From Leucobacter tardus (lineage in GTDB: Bacteria > Actinomycetota > Actinomycetes > Actinomycetales > Microbacteriaceae), in assembly GCF_017583045.1 (NCBI RefSeq), contig NZ_JAGFBF010000002.1, forward strand, positions 38,168-102,167: 64,000 nucleotides of DNA. The letters are read 5' to 3'. The first letter of the stretch is position 1. Each line of letters opens with the position of its first letter. Below, piece after piece: positions 46,816 to 55,511 of this stretch. The position numbers and the translations under genes are program-made. The notes under the pieces are model-generated. The model ran no database searches, was not told the origin of the DNA, and worked only from the letters and a program-made list of their open reading frames with translations.

Positions 46816-47603
46816 TGACCGCGAACGCTGAGCCCACTGAGACGATCCGCGTCGACGAGCGCGGACGCGTCGGCATCATCACCCTGCACCGACCCGAAGC
46901 GATGAATGCGCTCAACCGCACCATGGTCCGCGAAATCGCGGCAGCGGCGCGGGCGTTCGACGACCGCGACGACATCGGCGCCATCGTGCTCACCGGGTCG
47001 GAGCGCGCGTTCGCCGCGGGAGCCGACATCAAGGAGATGGCGGATCTCTCAGCCAGGGACGCCTACGTCGGCGGTCTGTTCGCCGAGTTCGCCGAGATCG
47101 AGCGTCTGCGCACCCCGGTCATCGCGGCGGTCGCGGGATACGCCCTCGGCGGAGGGTGCGAACTCGCCATGGCCTGCGACTTCATTCTTGCGGCCGACAC
47201 CGCCCAGTTCGGGCAACCCGAGATCAAGCTCGGGATCCTTCCCGGCCTCGGAGGCAGTCAGCGCTTGCCGCGCGCCATCGGGAAAGCCAAAGCCGCCGAG
47301 ATGGTCCTGACGGGGCGCACGATGGGTGCGGACGAAGCCGAGCGGTCGGGGCTCGTCGCCCGTGTCGTGGCGGCCGACGCGCTCGTCGACGACGCGATGC
47401 GCACCGCCGAGACGATCGCCGCGAAATCCCTCCCTGCCGTCTACTCCGCGAAGGAATCGCTGCAGGTGGCCTGGGAGAGCACGCTTGCCGAGGGGCTGCG
47501 CTTCGAACGCCGCTCGTTCGCCGCGGCGTTCGCGCATGAGGATCAGTCGGAGGGCATGCGCGCCTTCGTGGACAAGCGCGATCCGGACTTCCGCCACCGC
47601 TGA
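46812..47603 (+). CDS. Enoyl-CoA hydratase
   Basis: The 263-residue crotonase-fold enzyme hydrates trans-2-enoyl-CoA in beta-oxidation. The CoA/oxyanion segment [11 protein letters not shown] is near residue 58, and both catalytic glutamates are present, in [13 protein letters not shown] near 113 and [16 protein letters not shown] near 134. The gene starts within the SDR stop (ATGATG, either Met possible) and the pair forms one transcription unit. An acyl-CoA dehydrogenase lies 2.7 kb upstream on the opposite strand. Confidence 0.92.
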   Translation: MMTANAEPTETIRVDERGRVGIITLHRPEAMNALNRTMVREIAAAARAFDDRDDIGAIVLTGSERAFAAGADIKEMADLSARDAYVGGLFAEFAEIERLRTPVIAAVAGYALGGGCELAMACDFILAADTAQFGQPEIKLGILPGLGGSQRLPRAIGKAKAAEMVLTGRTMGADEAERSGLVARVVAADALVDDAMRTAETIAAKSLPAVYSAKESLQVAWESTLAEGLRFERRSFAAAFAHEDQSEGMRAFVDKRDPDFRHR

Positions 47604-47648
47604 CGGCCGCCCTACCGGGCCCGCCAGGGGCCTCACGGGCGGGACGGA

Positions 47649-47654
47649 TAGGCT
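47649..47654 (+). promoter_or_regulatory. -10 hexamer of mazG (leaderless arrangement)
   Basis: TAGGCT is followed by CGAAGGC (7 nt) and the ATG at 47662. Confidence 0.5.
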
Positions 47655-47661
47655 CGAAGGC

Positions 47662-48441
47662 ATGAACACGTCGGACGACGGAGGCAATGGGGCAGTGGTG
47701 GAGCAGGACGCACCCGAACGGATCGACCGGGACGACCAGCCCGAGGGGGCGTCCGGGGGCGATCCTCTCGAACGTGTGGTGCAGACGGTGCGGCGTCTCG
47801 TCTGGCCCGGAGGGTGCGCGTGGCACGAGGCGCAGACGCACGAGTCGCTCACTCCGTATCTCGTCGAGGAGACGGCCGAGTTCATCGACGCGGTCGAGCG
47901 TGCGCAACCGGCCGGAGAAGTGCGCGGGGAGCTCGGCGATGTGCTCTATCAGGTGCTCTTCCACGCGGCGATCGCGGAACGCGACGGCGAGGGATACGAC
48001 TTGCAGACCGTCGCCGATTCCCTCGATGAGAAACTGCGGGCCCGCCACCCCCACGTCTTCGGCGATCGGGGGCACATGACCGTCGAAGAGTTGAATGCCG
48101 AGTGGCAGCAACTCAAGGAGGACGCCGCGGGCGAGCAGCGCGGAAGTCGCGGCGTGCTCGACGGGATCCCCGCCGGGATGCCGTCCCTCGCACGCGCCGC
48201 AAAAGTCGTGGAACGTTTGAAGCGCGCCCGCCTCATCAACCCCGCGGAGGCGGTGGGCGTCGATCGGGATCCGCTCTCCGCCGCGCTCGGACCCGACGCC
48301 GAACGGATCGCCGAGGTCGGGATCGGTGACGCTCTGCTGAACCTCGTCACTCGCGCGAATGCGGCGGGTGTGGATCCGGACCGGGCGCTCCGGGGAGCGA
48401 TCGACCGTCTGGCCGCCCGGGTGCTGCACCAGGAGCAGTAG
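47662..48441 (+). CDS. mazG: MazG nucleotide pyrophosphohydrolase
   Basis: This 259-residue all-alpha NTP pyrophosphatase removes non-canonical or excess NTPs. The metal-binding EExxE...ExxD pattern is visible in YLVEETAEFIDAVE near residue 70 and RGELGDVLYQVLFHAAI near 92, preceded by CAWHEAQTHESL where many homologues have CPWDxxQTHxSL. The second MazG half is weakened, as in other actinobacteria. The first 35 residues are acidic and probably disordered. The start follows from the TAGGCT box. It lies upstream of hisS, separated by a repeat-containing gap. Confidence 0.9.
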   Translation: MNTSDDGGNGAVVEQDAPERIDRDDQPEGASGGDPLERVVQTVRRLVWPGGCAWHEAQTHESLTPYLVEETAEFIDAVERAQPAGEVRGELGDVLYQVLFHAAIAERDGEGYDLQTVADSLDEKLRARHPHVFGDRGHMTVEELNAEWQQLKEDAAGEQRGSRGVLDGIPAGMPSLARAAKVVERLKRARLINPAEAVGVDRDPLSAALGPDAERIAEVGIGDALLNLVTRANAAGVDPDRALRGAIDRLAARVLHQEQ

Positions 48442-48476
48442 CGCACACCGGGGCACGCGGGCTCGCGGCGACGCCT

Positions 48477-48542
48477 CCGAGATCCCGCAAACTCACCCTT
48501 CGCCCGCTCTCACTCCGCCGAGATCCCGCAAATTCACCCTTC
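48477..48542. repeat. Two 25-bp direct repeats upstream of hisS
   Basis: Copies at 48477-48501 and 48518-48542 share CCGAGATCCCGCAAA(C/T)TCACCCTTC with one mismatch and a 41-bp period. They are the only notable content of the 192-bp mazG-hisS gap, which also shows no clear promoter box. Confidence 0.85.
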
Positions 48543-48633
48543 TCGCCGTGTGAAAGCAGTCGAAGTGCGCTCTCGATGAAGAGTCGGGGTGCCCGCCCCG
48601 CGCCGCCCCGCCGCTCATGAGAGGATGGAACTC

Positions 48634-49947
48634 ATGGCAAGTCAGGTGAATCCTCCGCGCGGCATGCGCGACTTTCTCCCCGCAGACAAGGCCCGTCGCG
48701 AGCACGCGCTCAGCGTGATCCGAGGCGTCTACCGGGCCCACGGTTTCGACGAGATCGAGACTCCCGTCGTGGAGGATTACGATCGCCTGCACGCCGGTCT
48801 CGGCGGGGACAACGAGAAGCTGTCGTTCTCCATCCTCAAGCGGGGTATCCGTCCCGAGCAGTTCGCCGCGGCGGCGGAGCAGGGCGACGCCGAGGCGCTC
48901 GCCGACCTCGGGTTGCGCTTCGACCTCACGGTCCCGCTGTCGCGCTTCTACGCGACCCATCGTGCAGAGCTGCCCCCCGTGTTTCGGTCGATCCAGATCG
49001 CCCCGGTCTGGCGCGCAGAGCGCCCGCAGCGCGGCAGGTACCGGCAGTTCGTCCAAGCGGACATCGACATCATCGGCGAGCCGGGTCTGCTCGCCGAGGT
49101 CGAGCTCATCTCGGCGTCGTCGCAGGCGCTCGCCGAGCTGGGACTCGAGGGCTGCGTCATCCGCGTCAACGACCGCCGGATCCTCTTCGGACTGCTCGAG
49201 CACTGCGGGTTCGCGGCGGACGACCATGATCGCGCGCTCATCACCATCGACAAGCTCGACAAGATCGGCGCCCCAGGAGTGGTGGCCGAGCTCTCCGAGA
49301 TCGACGCGGCTGCGGCTGAGCGCGTCGGCGAGGTGCTGCTCGGCGTGGAACCGCGGCTCGCGGGAGACGGCATCGCTTTGCGCCGTGCCGATATCGCGGC
49401 CGTGCTGCCGGACGCGGAGGACGGATCCGACCTCGAGCTCGGCATCGGGAACCTTGCGACACTCGGCGATGCGATCGCCGAGGCGCTCCCCGCGGGTGTC
49501 GCCGTGAGGTTCGATCCGACGCTCGTCCGCGGCATGGGGTACTACACGGGGACCATCTTCGAGGTCGCCCACCCGGGCTCCGGGAGTTCGGTCGGCGGCG
49601 GCGGCCGCTACGACGGCATGATCGGTCGGTTCCTCGGCCAGGACGTGCCGGCGGTCGGGTTCTCGATCGGGTTCGAGCGGATCGTCGATCTCATCGAACT
49701 CCCGGACGCCGACGGGGCGGACGCGGTGGTCCTCGTGCACGACGCCGAGGTGCCGCTCGAGACGCTCGGGGCGTTGAAGCGCGAGCTCGTGGCCGGAGGG
49801 CATCGGGTGCGGCTCGAGAAGCGCCAGAAGAACATGAAGGCGCTGCTCGCGCGAGTCGCGGCAGAGGGGTGGTCGCGGTTCGCCGCCGTGCGCGCCGACA
49901 CCGACCCGACGGCCGCGTCGCTCGAGTTCCGCGCATTGGCCGACTGA
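48634..49947 (+). CDS. hisS: Histidyl-tRNA synthetase
   Basis: This 437-residue class II synthetase charges tRNA-His. Motif 1 is near MRDFLPADKARREHAL, motif 2 covers PVWRAERPQRGRYRQFVQAD near residue 128, the histidine-specific loop reads LVRGMGYYTGTIFE near 297 (many homologues have LVRGLDYYxxTVFE), and motif 3 is AVGFSIGFERI near 344. A short anticodon-binding domain closes the protein; catalytic motifs make it a synthetase rather than HisZ. GAGAGG lies 9 nt before the ATG at 48634; an ATG at 48625 is alternative. Confidence 0.94.
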   Translation: MASQVNPPRGMRDFLPADKARREHALSVIRGVYRAHGFDEIETPVVEDYDRLHAGLGGDNEKLSFSILKRGIRPEQFAAAAEQGDAEALADLGLRFDLTVPLSRFYATHRAELPPVFRSIQIAPVWRAERPQRGRYRQFVQADIDIIGEPGLLAEVELISASSQALAELGLEGCVIRVNDRRILFGLLEHCGFAADDHDRALITIDKLDKIGAPGVVAELSEIDAAAAERVGEVLLGVEPRLAGDGIALRRADIAAVLPDAEDGSDLELGIGNLATLGDAIAEALPAGVAVRFDPTLVRGMGYYTGTIFEVAHPGSGSSVGGGGRYDGMIGRFLGQDVPAVGFSIGFERIVDLIELPDADGADAVVLVHDAEVPLETLGALKRELVAGGHRVRLEKRQKNMKALLARVAAEGWSRFAAVRADTDPTAASLEFRALAD

Positions 49948-49996
49948 GGCCGGTGCCCGTCTGAGGCCGGTACCGGTCCGAGTCGGGCGACCGGCC

Positions 49997-50019
49997 GGAA
50001 CGGGTTCCCCTCCCGTTCC
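49997..50019 (+). terminator. Terminator of hisS
   Basis: An 8-bp perfect stem (GGAACGGG / CCCGTTCC) with a 7-nt loop lies 50 nt after the hisS stop and is followed by CTTG. Confidence 0.6.
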
Positions 50020-50020
50020 C

Positions 50021-50049
50021 TTGACGGACGCGGGGGCCGGAGCGACACT
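50021..50049 (+). promoter_or_regulatory. Promoter of the 50.1-kb glyoxalase-like gene
   Basis: TTGACG (50021-50026), a 17-bp spacer and GACACT (50044-50049) form a reasonable housekeeping promoter. The message would start near 50056 and carry GAGGGAG before the gene. Confidence 0.55.
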
Positions 50050-50095
50050 GTTCACAGCGTCGCGCTCCGCGCGGCCGTGAGCGAGGGAGCCGCGC

Positions 50096-50530
50096 ATGAG
50101 CACCGAAGTCTTCGTCAACATCGTCACCGACGATCTCGAGCGTTCGCAGGCGTTCTACACGGCGCTCGGGTGCACGATCAATCCGGACTTCACCGACGAG
50201 AACGCCGCTTGCGTCGTGTGGACGGAGCAGATCTACTTCATGGTGCTGCGTCGCGACTTCTTCGCCACGTTCACCGAGAAGGCGGTCGCCGATCCGCGGA
50301 CCACGGCGCAGGCGATCATCGCGCTGTCGCGGGAATCGCGCGACGCGGTCAACTCGACGGTTGACGCCGGGCTCGCGGCTGGAGGCATCGAGCCGCGTGA
50401 TCCTCAGGACTACGGCTTCATGTTCTCGCGCACGCTCGAGGATCCCGACGGCAACATTCTCGAGTTCCTCTACATGGATCCGGTGGCGTCCGAGCAGGGC
50501 CCGGCGGCGTGGGAAGCTCAGCAGGGGTGA
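50096..50530 (+). CDS. Glyoxalase/bleomycin-resistance (VOC) family protein
   Basis: This 144-residue single-module pair protein opens VFVNIVTDDLERSQAFYTAL and ends with LEDPDGNILEFLYMDP, the usual PhnB/lactoylglutathione-lyase-like pattern in which the late glutamate would ligate metal. The early His ligand of glyoxalase I is replaced (N at position 8), so glyoxalase I activity is doubtful. GAGGGAG precedes the ATG. It has its own promoter between hisS and eno. Function unknown. Confidence 0.8.
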   Translation: MSTEVFVNIVTDDLERSQAFYTALGCTINPDFTDENAACVVWTEQIYFMVLRRDFFATFTEKAVADPRTTAQAIIALSRESRDAVNSTVDAGLAAGGIEPRDPQDYGFMFSRTLEDPDGNILEFLYMDPVASEQGPAAWEAQQG

Positions 50531-50535
50531 CGGTA

Positions 50536-50541
50536 GACTGT
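50536..50541 (+). promoter_or_regulatory. -10 element of eno
   Basis: TAGACT lies 61 nt before the eno ATG, 5 nt past the preceding stop codon; the leader would be about 50 nt and carries TTAGGAG. Confidence 0.5.
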
Positions 50542-50590
50542 GCTGCGGTGGGATCTCCCGCCCGAACCTGAAGCATCGGCCCGACCTTAG

Positions 50591-51898
<1,308 letters not shown>

Positions 51899-51903
51899 CC
51901 CCG

Positions 51904-52410
51904 ATGGCGAAGCGCTGGACCGAAGACGTCGGGGCGTGGGCCTCGAGTCTTCGGTTCAGCGGGTTCACGATCCTGATCGTGGCGCTCGTCATCGCCGGCG
52001 CGTTGATCCTGAGCCCGACGTTGACCACGTTCGTGCAGCAGCAGCGTGAGATCACGGAGCTCCGCGAGAGCGTGCAGTTGCACCGGGACGCGGTCAACGA
52101 GATCGACGCCGAGCGCGAGAAGTGGAAGGACCCGACGTACATCCGATCCCAGGCGCGGGATCGCCTGTTCTACGTGCTGCCGGGTGAGACGCAGTTGAGC
52201 GTGATCGACGACGCCGAGATTCCCGAGGACGTCGCCGAAACCACGGAGGCGGAACTCACTCAGATCGACCGCGACTGGGTGAGCAGCCTGGCCGGATCCT
52301 TGATCGCGGCGGGAACCACCGACGCCGGCCCCGAAGAACTCACCCGTGCGGGTTTGGGAGACGATCCGCCCGCAGAGCCAGCAGACCCTTCCGAGGAGGA
52401 AGCCGAATGA
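51904..52410 (+). CDS. FtsB/DivIC-family septum formation protein
   Basis: This 168-residue bitopic membrane protein has one transmembrane helix (residues ~20-41, FTILIVALVIAGALILSPTL) followed by a coiled coil (QQQREITELRESVQLHRDAV) and the family motif KWKDPTYIRSQARDRLFYVLPGE. FtsB/DivIC bridges FtsL and FtsQ in the divisome. The acidic C-terminal extension of ~60 residues is typical of actinobacteria. It lies between eno and DUF501, the conserved actinobacterial cluster, and its stop overlaps the DUF501 start (ATGA). Confidence 0.9.
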   Translation: MAKRWTEDVGAWASSLRFSGFTILIVALVIAGALILSPTLTTFVQQQREITELRESVQLHRDAVNEIDAEREKWKDPTYIRSQARDRLFYVLPGETQLSVIDDAEIPEDVAETTEAELTQIDRDWVSSLAGSLIAAGTTDAGPEELTRAGLGDDPPAEPADPSEEEAE

Positions 52411-52904
52411 CCCGACCCCCCTACGCTGAGCCGACGGCGGAAGACATCGCGACCGTCAGCGAACAGCTCGGACGCGAGGCTCGCGGTGTCGTGGGGATCG
52501 CGGCTCGCGACCGGGACGGCGCCCCCGCGGTCGTCGCCACGGCGCCCCGGTTGCCCGACGGGTCGCCGTTCCCGACGTTCTACTACCTGTGCCACCCGGG
52601 GGCCGTCGCGGCGGCGTCCCGGCTCGAGGCTGCGGGCGTGATGGCCGAGTTCAACGCCATGCTGGCGGAGGACGACGACCTGCGGGCGCAGTATGCGCGC
52701 GCGCACGAGGCGTACATTCGGGATCGCGACGCACTCGACGACGTTCCCGAGATCGCCGGCGTGAGCGCCGGCGGCATGCCGACACGGGTGAAGTGCCTGC
52801 ACGCCCTCATGGGGCACGCGCTCGCGGCAGGTCCCGGGGTGAATCCGATCGGTGATCTCGCCCTCGAGCGCGGCGACTGGCACGACTACCCGTCGGGTCG
52901 GTAA
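52407..52904 (+). CDS. DUF501 domain-containing protein
   Basis: This 165-residue member of an uncharacterised actinobacterial family shows the typical FPTFYYLCHPGAVAAASRLE, the AHEAYIRDRDAL helix and the C-terminal GMPTRVKCLHALMGHALAAG then GVNPIGDLAL. The conserved Cys and His residues suggest a metal site, which is inference. It is coupled to ftsB by a 4-nt overlap. In many actinobacteria an exopolyphosphatase (Ppx/GppA) gene follows; here ndh does. Confidence 0.88.
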   Translation: MTRPPYAEPTAEDIATVSEQLGREARGVVGIAARDRDGAPAVVATAPRLPDGSPFPTFYYLCHPGAVAAASRLEAAGVMAEFNAMLAEDDDLRAQYARAHEAYIRDRDALDDVPEIAGVSAGGMPTRVKCLHALMGHALAAGPGVNPIGDLALERGDWHDYPSGR

Positions 52905-52968
52905 CGAATTTTCTGCGGAAATCCGGGTGTTTTCGCCGGATCCGTCATGGAGTGTCGGCGTGCCGATG

Positions 52969-53001
52969 TAGGCTAAGGAGGTCGGGCAAACCTTGCCCGA
53001 C
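52969..53001 (+). promoter_or_regulatory. ndh promoter with a 21-bp inverted repeat at the transcription start
   Basis: TAGGCT (52969-52974) is a likely -10 box. Starting 7 nt later, GTCGGGCAA-ACC-TTGCCCGAC (52981-53001) is a perfect 9-bp inverted repeat with a 3-nt centre, placed where the message should begin. It could be an operator or a 5'-end hairpin. Confidence 0.55.
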
Positions 53002-53063
53002 ATTGGCGCGCCCAAGATTCGACTTGAGTGCGTTCCGGCTGTGTGTTCCAAGGAGACTGCTTC

Positions 53064-54413
53064 GTGGCGAAGAAGATTCTGATCGTTGGTGGCGGCTATG
53101 CGGGCTTCTACACTGCGTGGAAGCTCGAGAAGCTGCTCCGTTCCGGTGAGGCCGAGGTCACGATTGTCGACCCGCTTCCCTACATGGCGTACCTGCCGTT
53201 CCTGCCCGAGGTGGCGTCCGGTTCCATCGAGCCGCGTCACGCGCTCGTGGCGCGCCGCAGGCACCTGAAGAGCACCGTGAACATCGCGGGCAAGGTGACG
53301 GACATCTCGAACGCGACGCGCACCGTGACCATCGCGCCGAACGATGGTGAGCCGTTCGACTTCCACTACGACCAGTTGGTCATCACGACCGGGTCGGTCT
53401 CCCGCACGTTCCCGATCCCCGGCGTCGCCGACAACGCGATCGGCATGAAGACCATCGAAGAAGCGGTCGCGGTGCGCGATCGCATGGTCGCGAATTACGA
53501 AGAAGCGGCGTCGCTGCCGAAGGGGTCGCCGGAGCGGGAGCGACTGCTCACGGTGACGGTGGTCGGTGGTGGGTTCGCCGGTATCGAATCGATCGCCGAG
53601 CTGCGCTCGTTCGGCACGTCGATACTGCGCAACTACCCGGAGATCGGATTCGACGAGACCAAGTTCCACTTGGTCGAGGCGATGGGGCGCATCATGCCCG
53701 AGGTCTCCGAGGGCATGGCCGACTGGGTCGTGAAGGACCAGACCAGGCGCGGCGTGGACATCCACCTGAACACGCAGCTCACCTCCGCCGTCGACGGCAA
53801 GATGGAGCTCTCGACCGGTGAGGTCTTCGAATCCGAGCTCATCGTCTGGACGGCGGGCGTCATGCCGCGTCCGTTCCTCCGCGGCACCGATTTGCCGATC
53901 GGCCCCCGAGGTCACGTGATCGGCAGCCCGACGCTGCAGGTCAACACCGAGGACGGCGAGGTCGTCGAGGGCGTCTGGACGGCCGGCGACACGTCGCAGA
54001 CTCCCGACATCTCCTCGACCCCCGGGCCCGGCGGCTTCTGCGTGCCCAACGCGCAGCACGCGGTGCGCCAGGGCCGGTTGCTGGCGAAGAACATCGTCGC
54101 AACGCTCCGCGGCGAGGGCGTGCACGAGTACAACCACAAGAACGCGGGTGCCGTCGCCGGTCTGGGCGTCAACAACGGCGTCTTCCAGTCGGGCAACTTC
54201 GCGATGAAGGGCTACATGGCCTGGCTCGCGCACCGCATGTACCACGGCCTCGCGATGCCGACGTGGGAGCGTAAGCTGCGCGTGTTCGGCGGTTGGGTCG
54301 GCCACTTCTTCCTGGGTCGCGACATCGTGAACATCGAGATGACGCAGCAGCCCCAGGCGATCTTCCAGGAGTTCGCCTCGCGTCCGAAGCCCGCGGAGGA
54401 GAAGGTCCAGTAA
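53064..54413 (+). CDS. ndh: Type II NADH:quinone oxidoreductase
   Basis: The 449-residue FAD enzyme passes electrons from NADH to menaquinone without pumping protons. The first Rossmann motif ILIVGGGYAGFYTAWKLE is at the N-terminus and the second, VTVVGGGFAGIES, near residue 167; FAD contacts lie in GVWTAGDTSQTPD near 305. A C-terminal amphipathic region (MAWLAHRMYHGLAMPTWERK) should attach it to the membrane. The start is the GTG at 53064 with AAGGAGA 7 nt upstream. A strong terminator follows, so it is monocistronic. Confidence 0.94.
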   Translation: MAKKILIVGGGYAGFYTAWKLEKLLRSGEAEVTIVDPLPYMAYLPFLPEVASGSIEPRHALVARRRHLKSTVNIAGKVTDISNATRTVTIAPNDGEPFDFHYDQLVITTGSVSRTFPIPGVADNAIGMKTIEEAVAVRDRMVANYEEAASLPKGSPERERLLTVTVVGGGFAGIESIAELRSFGTSILRNYPEIGFDETKFHLVEAMGRIMPEVSEGMADWVVKDQTRRGVDIHLNTQLTSAVDGKMELSTGEVFESELIVWTAGVMPRPFLRGTDLPIGPRGHVIGSPTLQVNTEDGEVVEGVWTAGDTSQTPDISSTPGPGGFCVPNAQHAVRQGRLLAKNIVATLRGEGVHEYNHKNAGAVAGLGVNNGVFQSGNFAMKGYMAWLAHRMYHGLAMPTWERKLRVFGGWVGHFFLGRDIVNIEMTQQPQAIFQEFASRPKPAEEKVQ

Positions 54414-54428
54414 GACCGTCCGCTTCGT

Positions 54429-54470
54429 GAGGGGCCCCGCAGCTGGTGCTGCGGGGCCCCTCGAAGTTTT
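54429..54470 (+). terminator. Terminator of ndh
   Basis: A perfect 15-bp stem (GAGGGGCCCCGCAGC / GCTGCGGGGCCCCTC) with a TGGT loop is followed by GAAGTTTT. It is the most conventional intrinsic terminator in the window. Confidence 0.92.
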
Positions 54471-54509
54471 GGATCCCACGTTCACCACCGACGGCAGGAG
54501 CGAGGTCTG

Positions 54510-55511
54510 ATGCGCGATCGCGACGCGGTTCCCCCAGACTCGCGGATCCCCGCTCCGGTGCGCGGGTTCTGGGTGGTGGCATCGGCTCAGGCGCGGATCC
54601 TCGGGCGCGCGTACTTCGCCGCACAAGCGGTGCTCGGAGCCGCATGGTGGATCGGGGTCGCCGTGTGGTCAGAGGTGGGCCGGGTCACGTTGGGTGCGCT
54701 CGATCCGCGATGGGTGGCCGTCCTCGACATTCCCCTCTTCGTCGTCGCCTCGGGCGCGGCAGCGCTGGGCTTCACCTGGCCGCGTCGTGTCGCCGTCGTG
54801 TGGACGGTGCTCGTCGCGGCCGCGATGGTCGGGTACGCGACGGCCACGGGCCTTGCCGGCTGGGGTGCGCTCCTCATGATCGCCGCCGCGGTCGGAAGCG
54901 TGCTCGCGGCGATGCTCGTCGCGCACGGCAGAGTTCCCGCCGAACGACTGCTCCGCGGTCCGCTGGCGTTCCAGGTCGCCCCCGCTCGCGGACCCGACCA
55001 GCAGTTCGTGCGCACACTGCTCCAGCTCACGGGGTTCTGGGTGCTGTTCCTCGCGATCATTCCTGCGGTCCTGGTGTTCGTCGAGATCCGCTGGGGGATC
55101 CGGGTCGCGTGGGTGCCCGCGGTGCGGTCGGCTGGAGCGGTGATGCTGGTGCTCGCCAGCGGTCTCGGGCTCTGGGCAGCGCGCACGATGGCGCGACTGG
55201 GCGACGGGACGCCGCTGCCGTCGGCCTCGCCCAATCGTCTGGTGATCGCTGGACCGTATCGGTGGGTGCGCAACCCGATGGCGGCCGCGGGCATCGCGCA
55301 GGCGATCGGGGTCGGACTGCTCATGAGCTCGTGGACCACCGTCGTCTACGCCGTGTGCGGTGCGCTGTACTGGCACGCTCTCGTGCGACCGCTCGAGGAG
55401 GCAGATCTCGAGGTCCGCTTCGGCGAGGCGTTCCGCAGGTATCGGGAGTGCGTCGGGCTCTGGGTGCCGTGGCGCGGCGCGCTTCGGCAGCGCTGCGCCA
55501 CGCGACGCTGA
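54510..55511 (+). CDS. Isoprenylcysteine carboxyl methyltransferase-like membrane protein
   Basis: The 333-residue protein has about eight predicted transmembrane segments and, in its C-terminal third, the ICMT/PEMT-type SAM pattern: VIAGPYRWVRNPMAAAG near 247 and RPLEEADLEVRFGEAFRRYR near 292. This is the usual signature of bacterial ICMT-like methyltransferases of unknown substrate. The N-terminal half is an additional hydrophobic region not seen in the shortest homologues. AGGAGCGAGG precedes the ATG. Its TGA is immediately followed by the stop of convergent ramB with no gap. Confidence 0.82.
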   Translation: MRDRDAVPPDSRIPAPVRGFWVVASAQARILGRAYFAAQAVLGAAWWIGVAVWSEVGRVTLGALDPRWVAVLDIPLFVVASGAAALGFTWPRRVAVVWTVLVAAAMVGYATATGLAGWGALLMIAAAVGSVLAAMLVAHGRVPAERLLRGPLAFQVAPARGPDQQFVRTLLQLTGFWVLFLAIIPAVLVFVEIRWGIRVAWVPAVRSAGAVMLVLASGLGLWAARTMARLGDGTPLPSASPNRLVIAGPYRWVRNPMAAAGIAQAIGVGLLMSSWTTVVYAVCGALYWHALVRPLEEADLEVRFGEAFRRYRECVGLWVPWRGALRQRCATRR

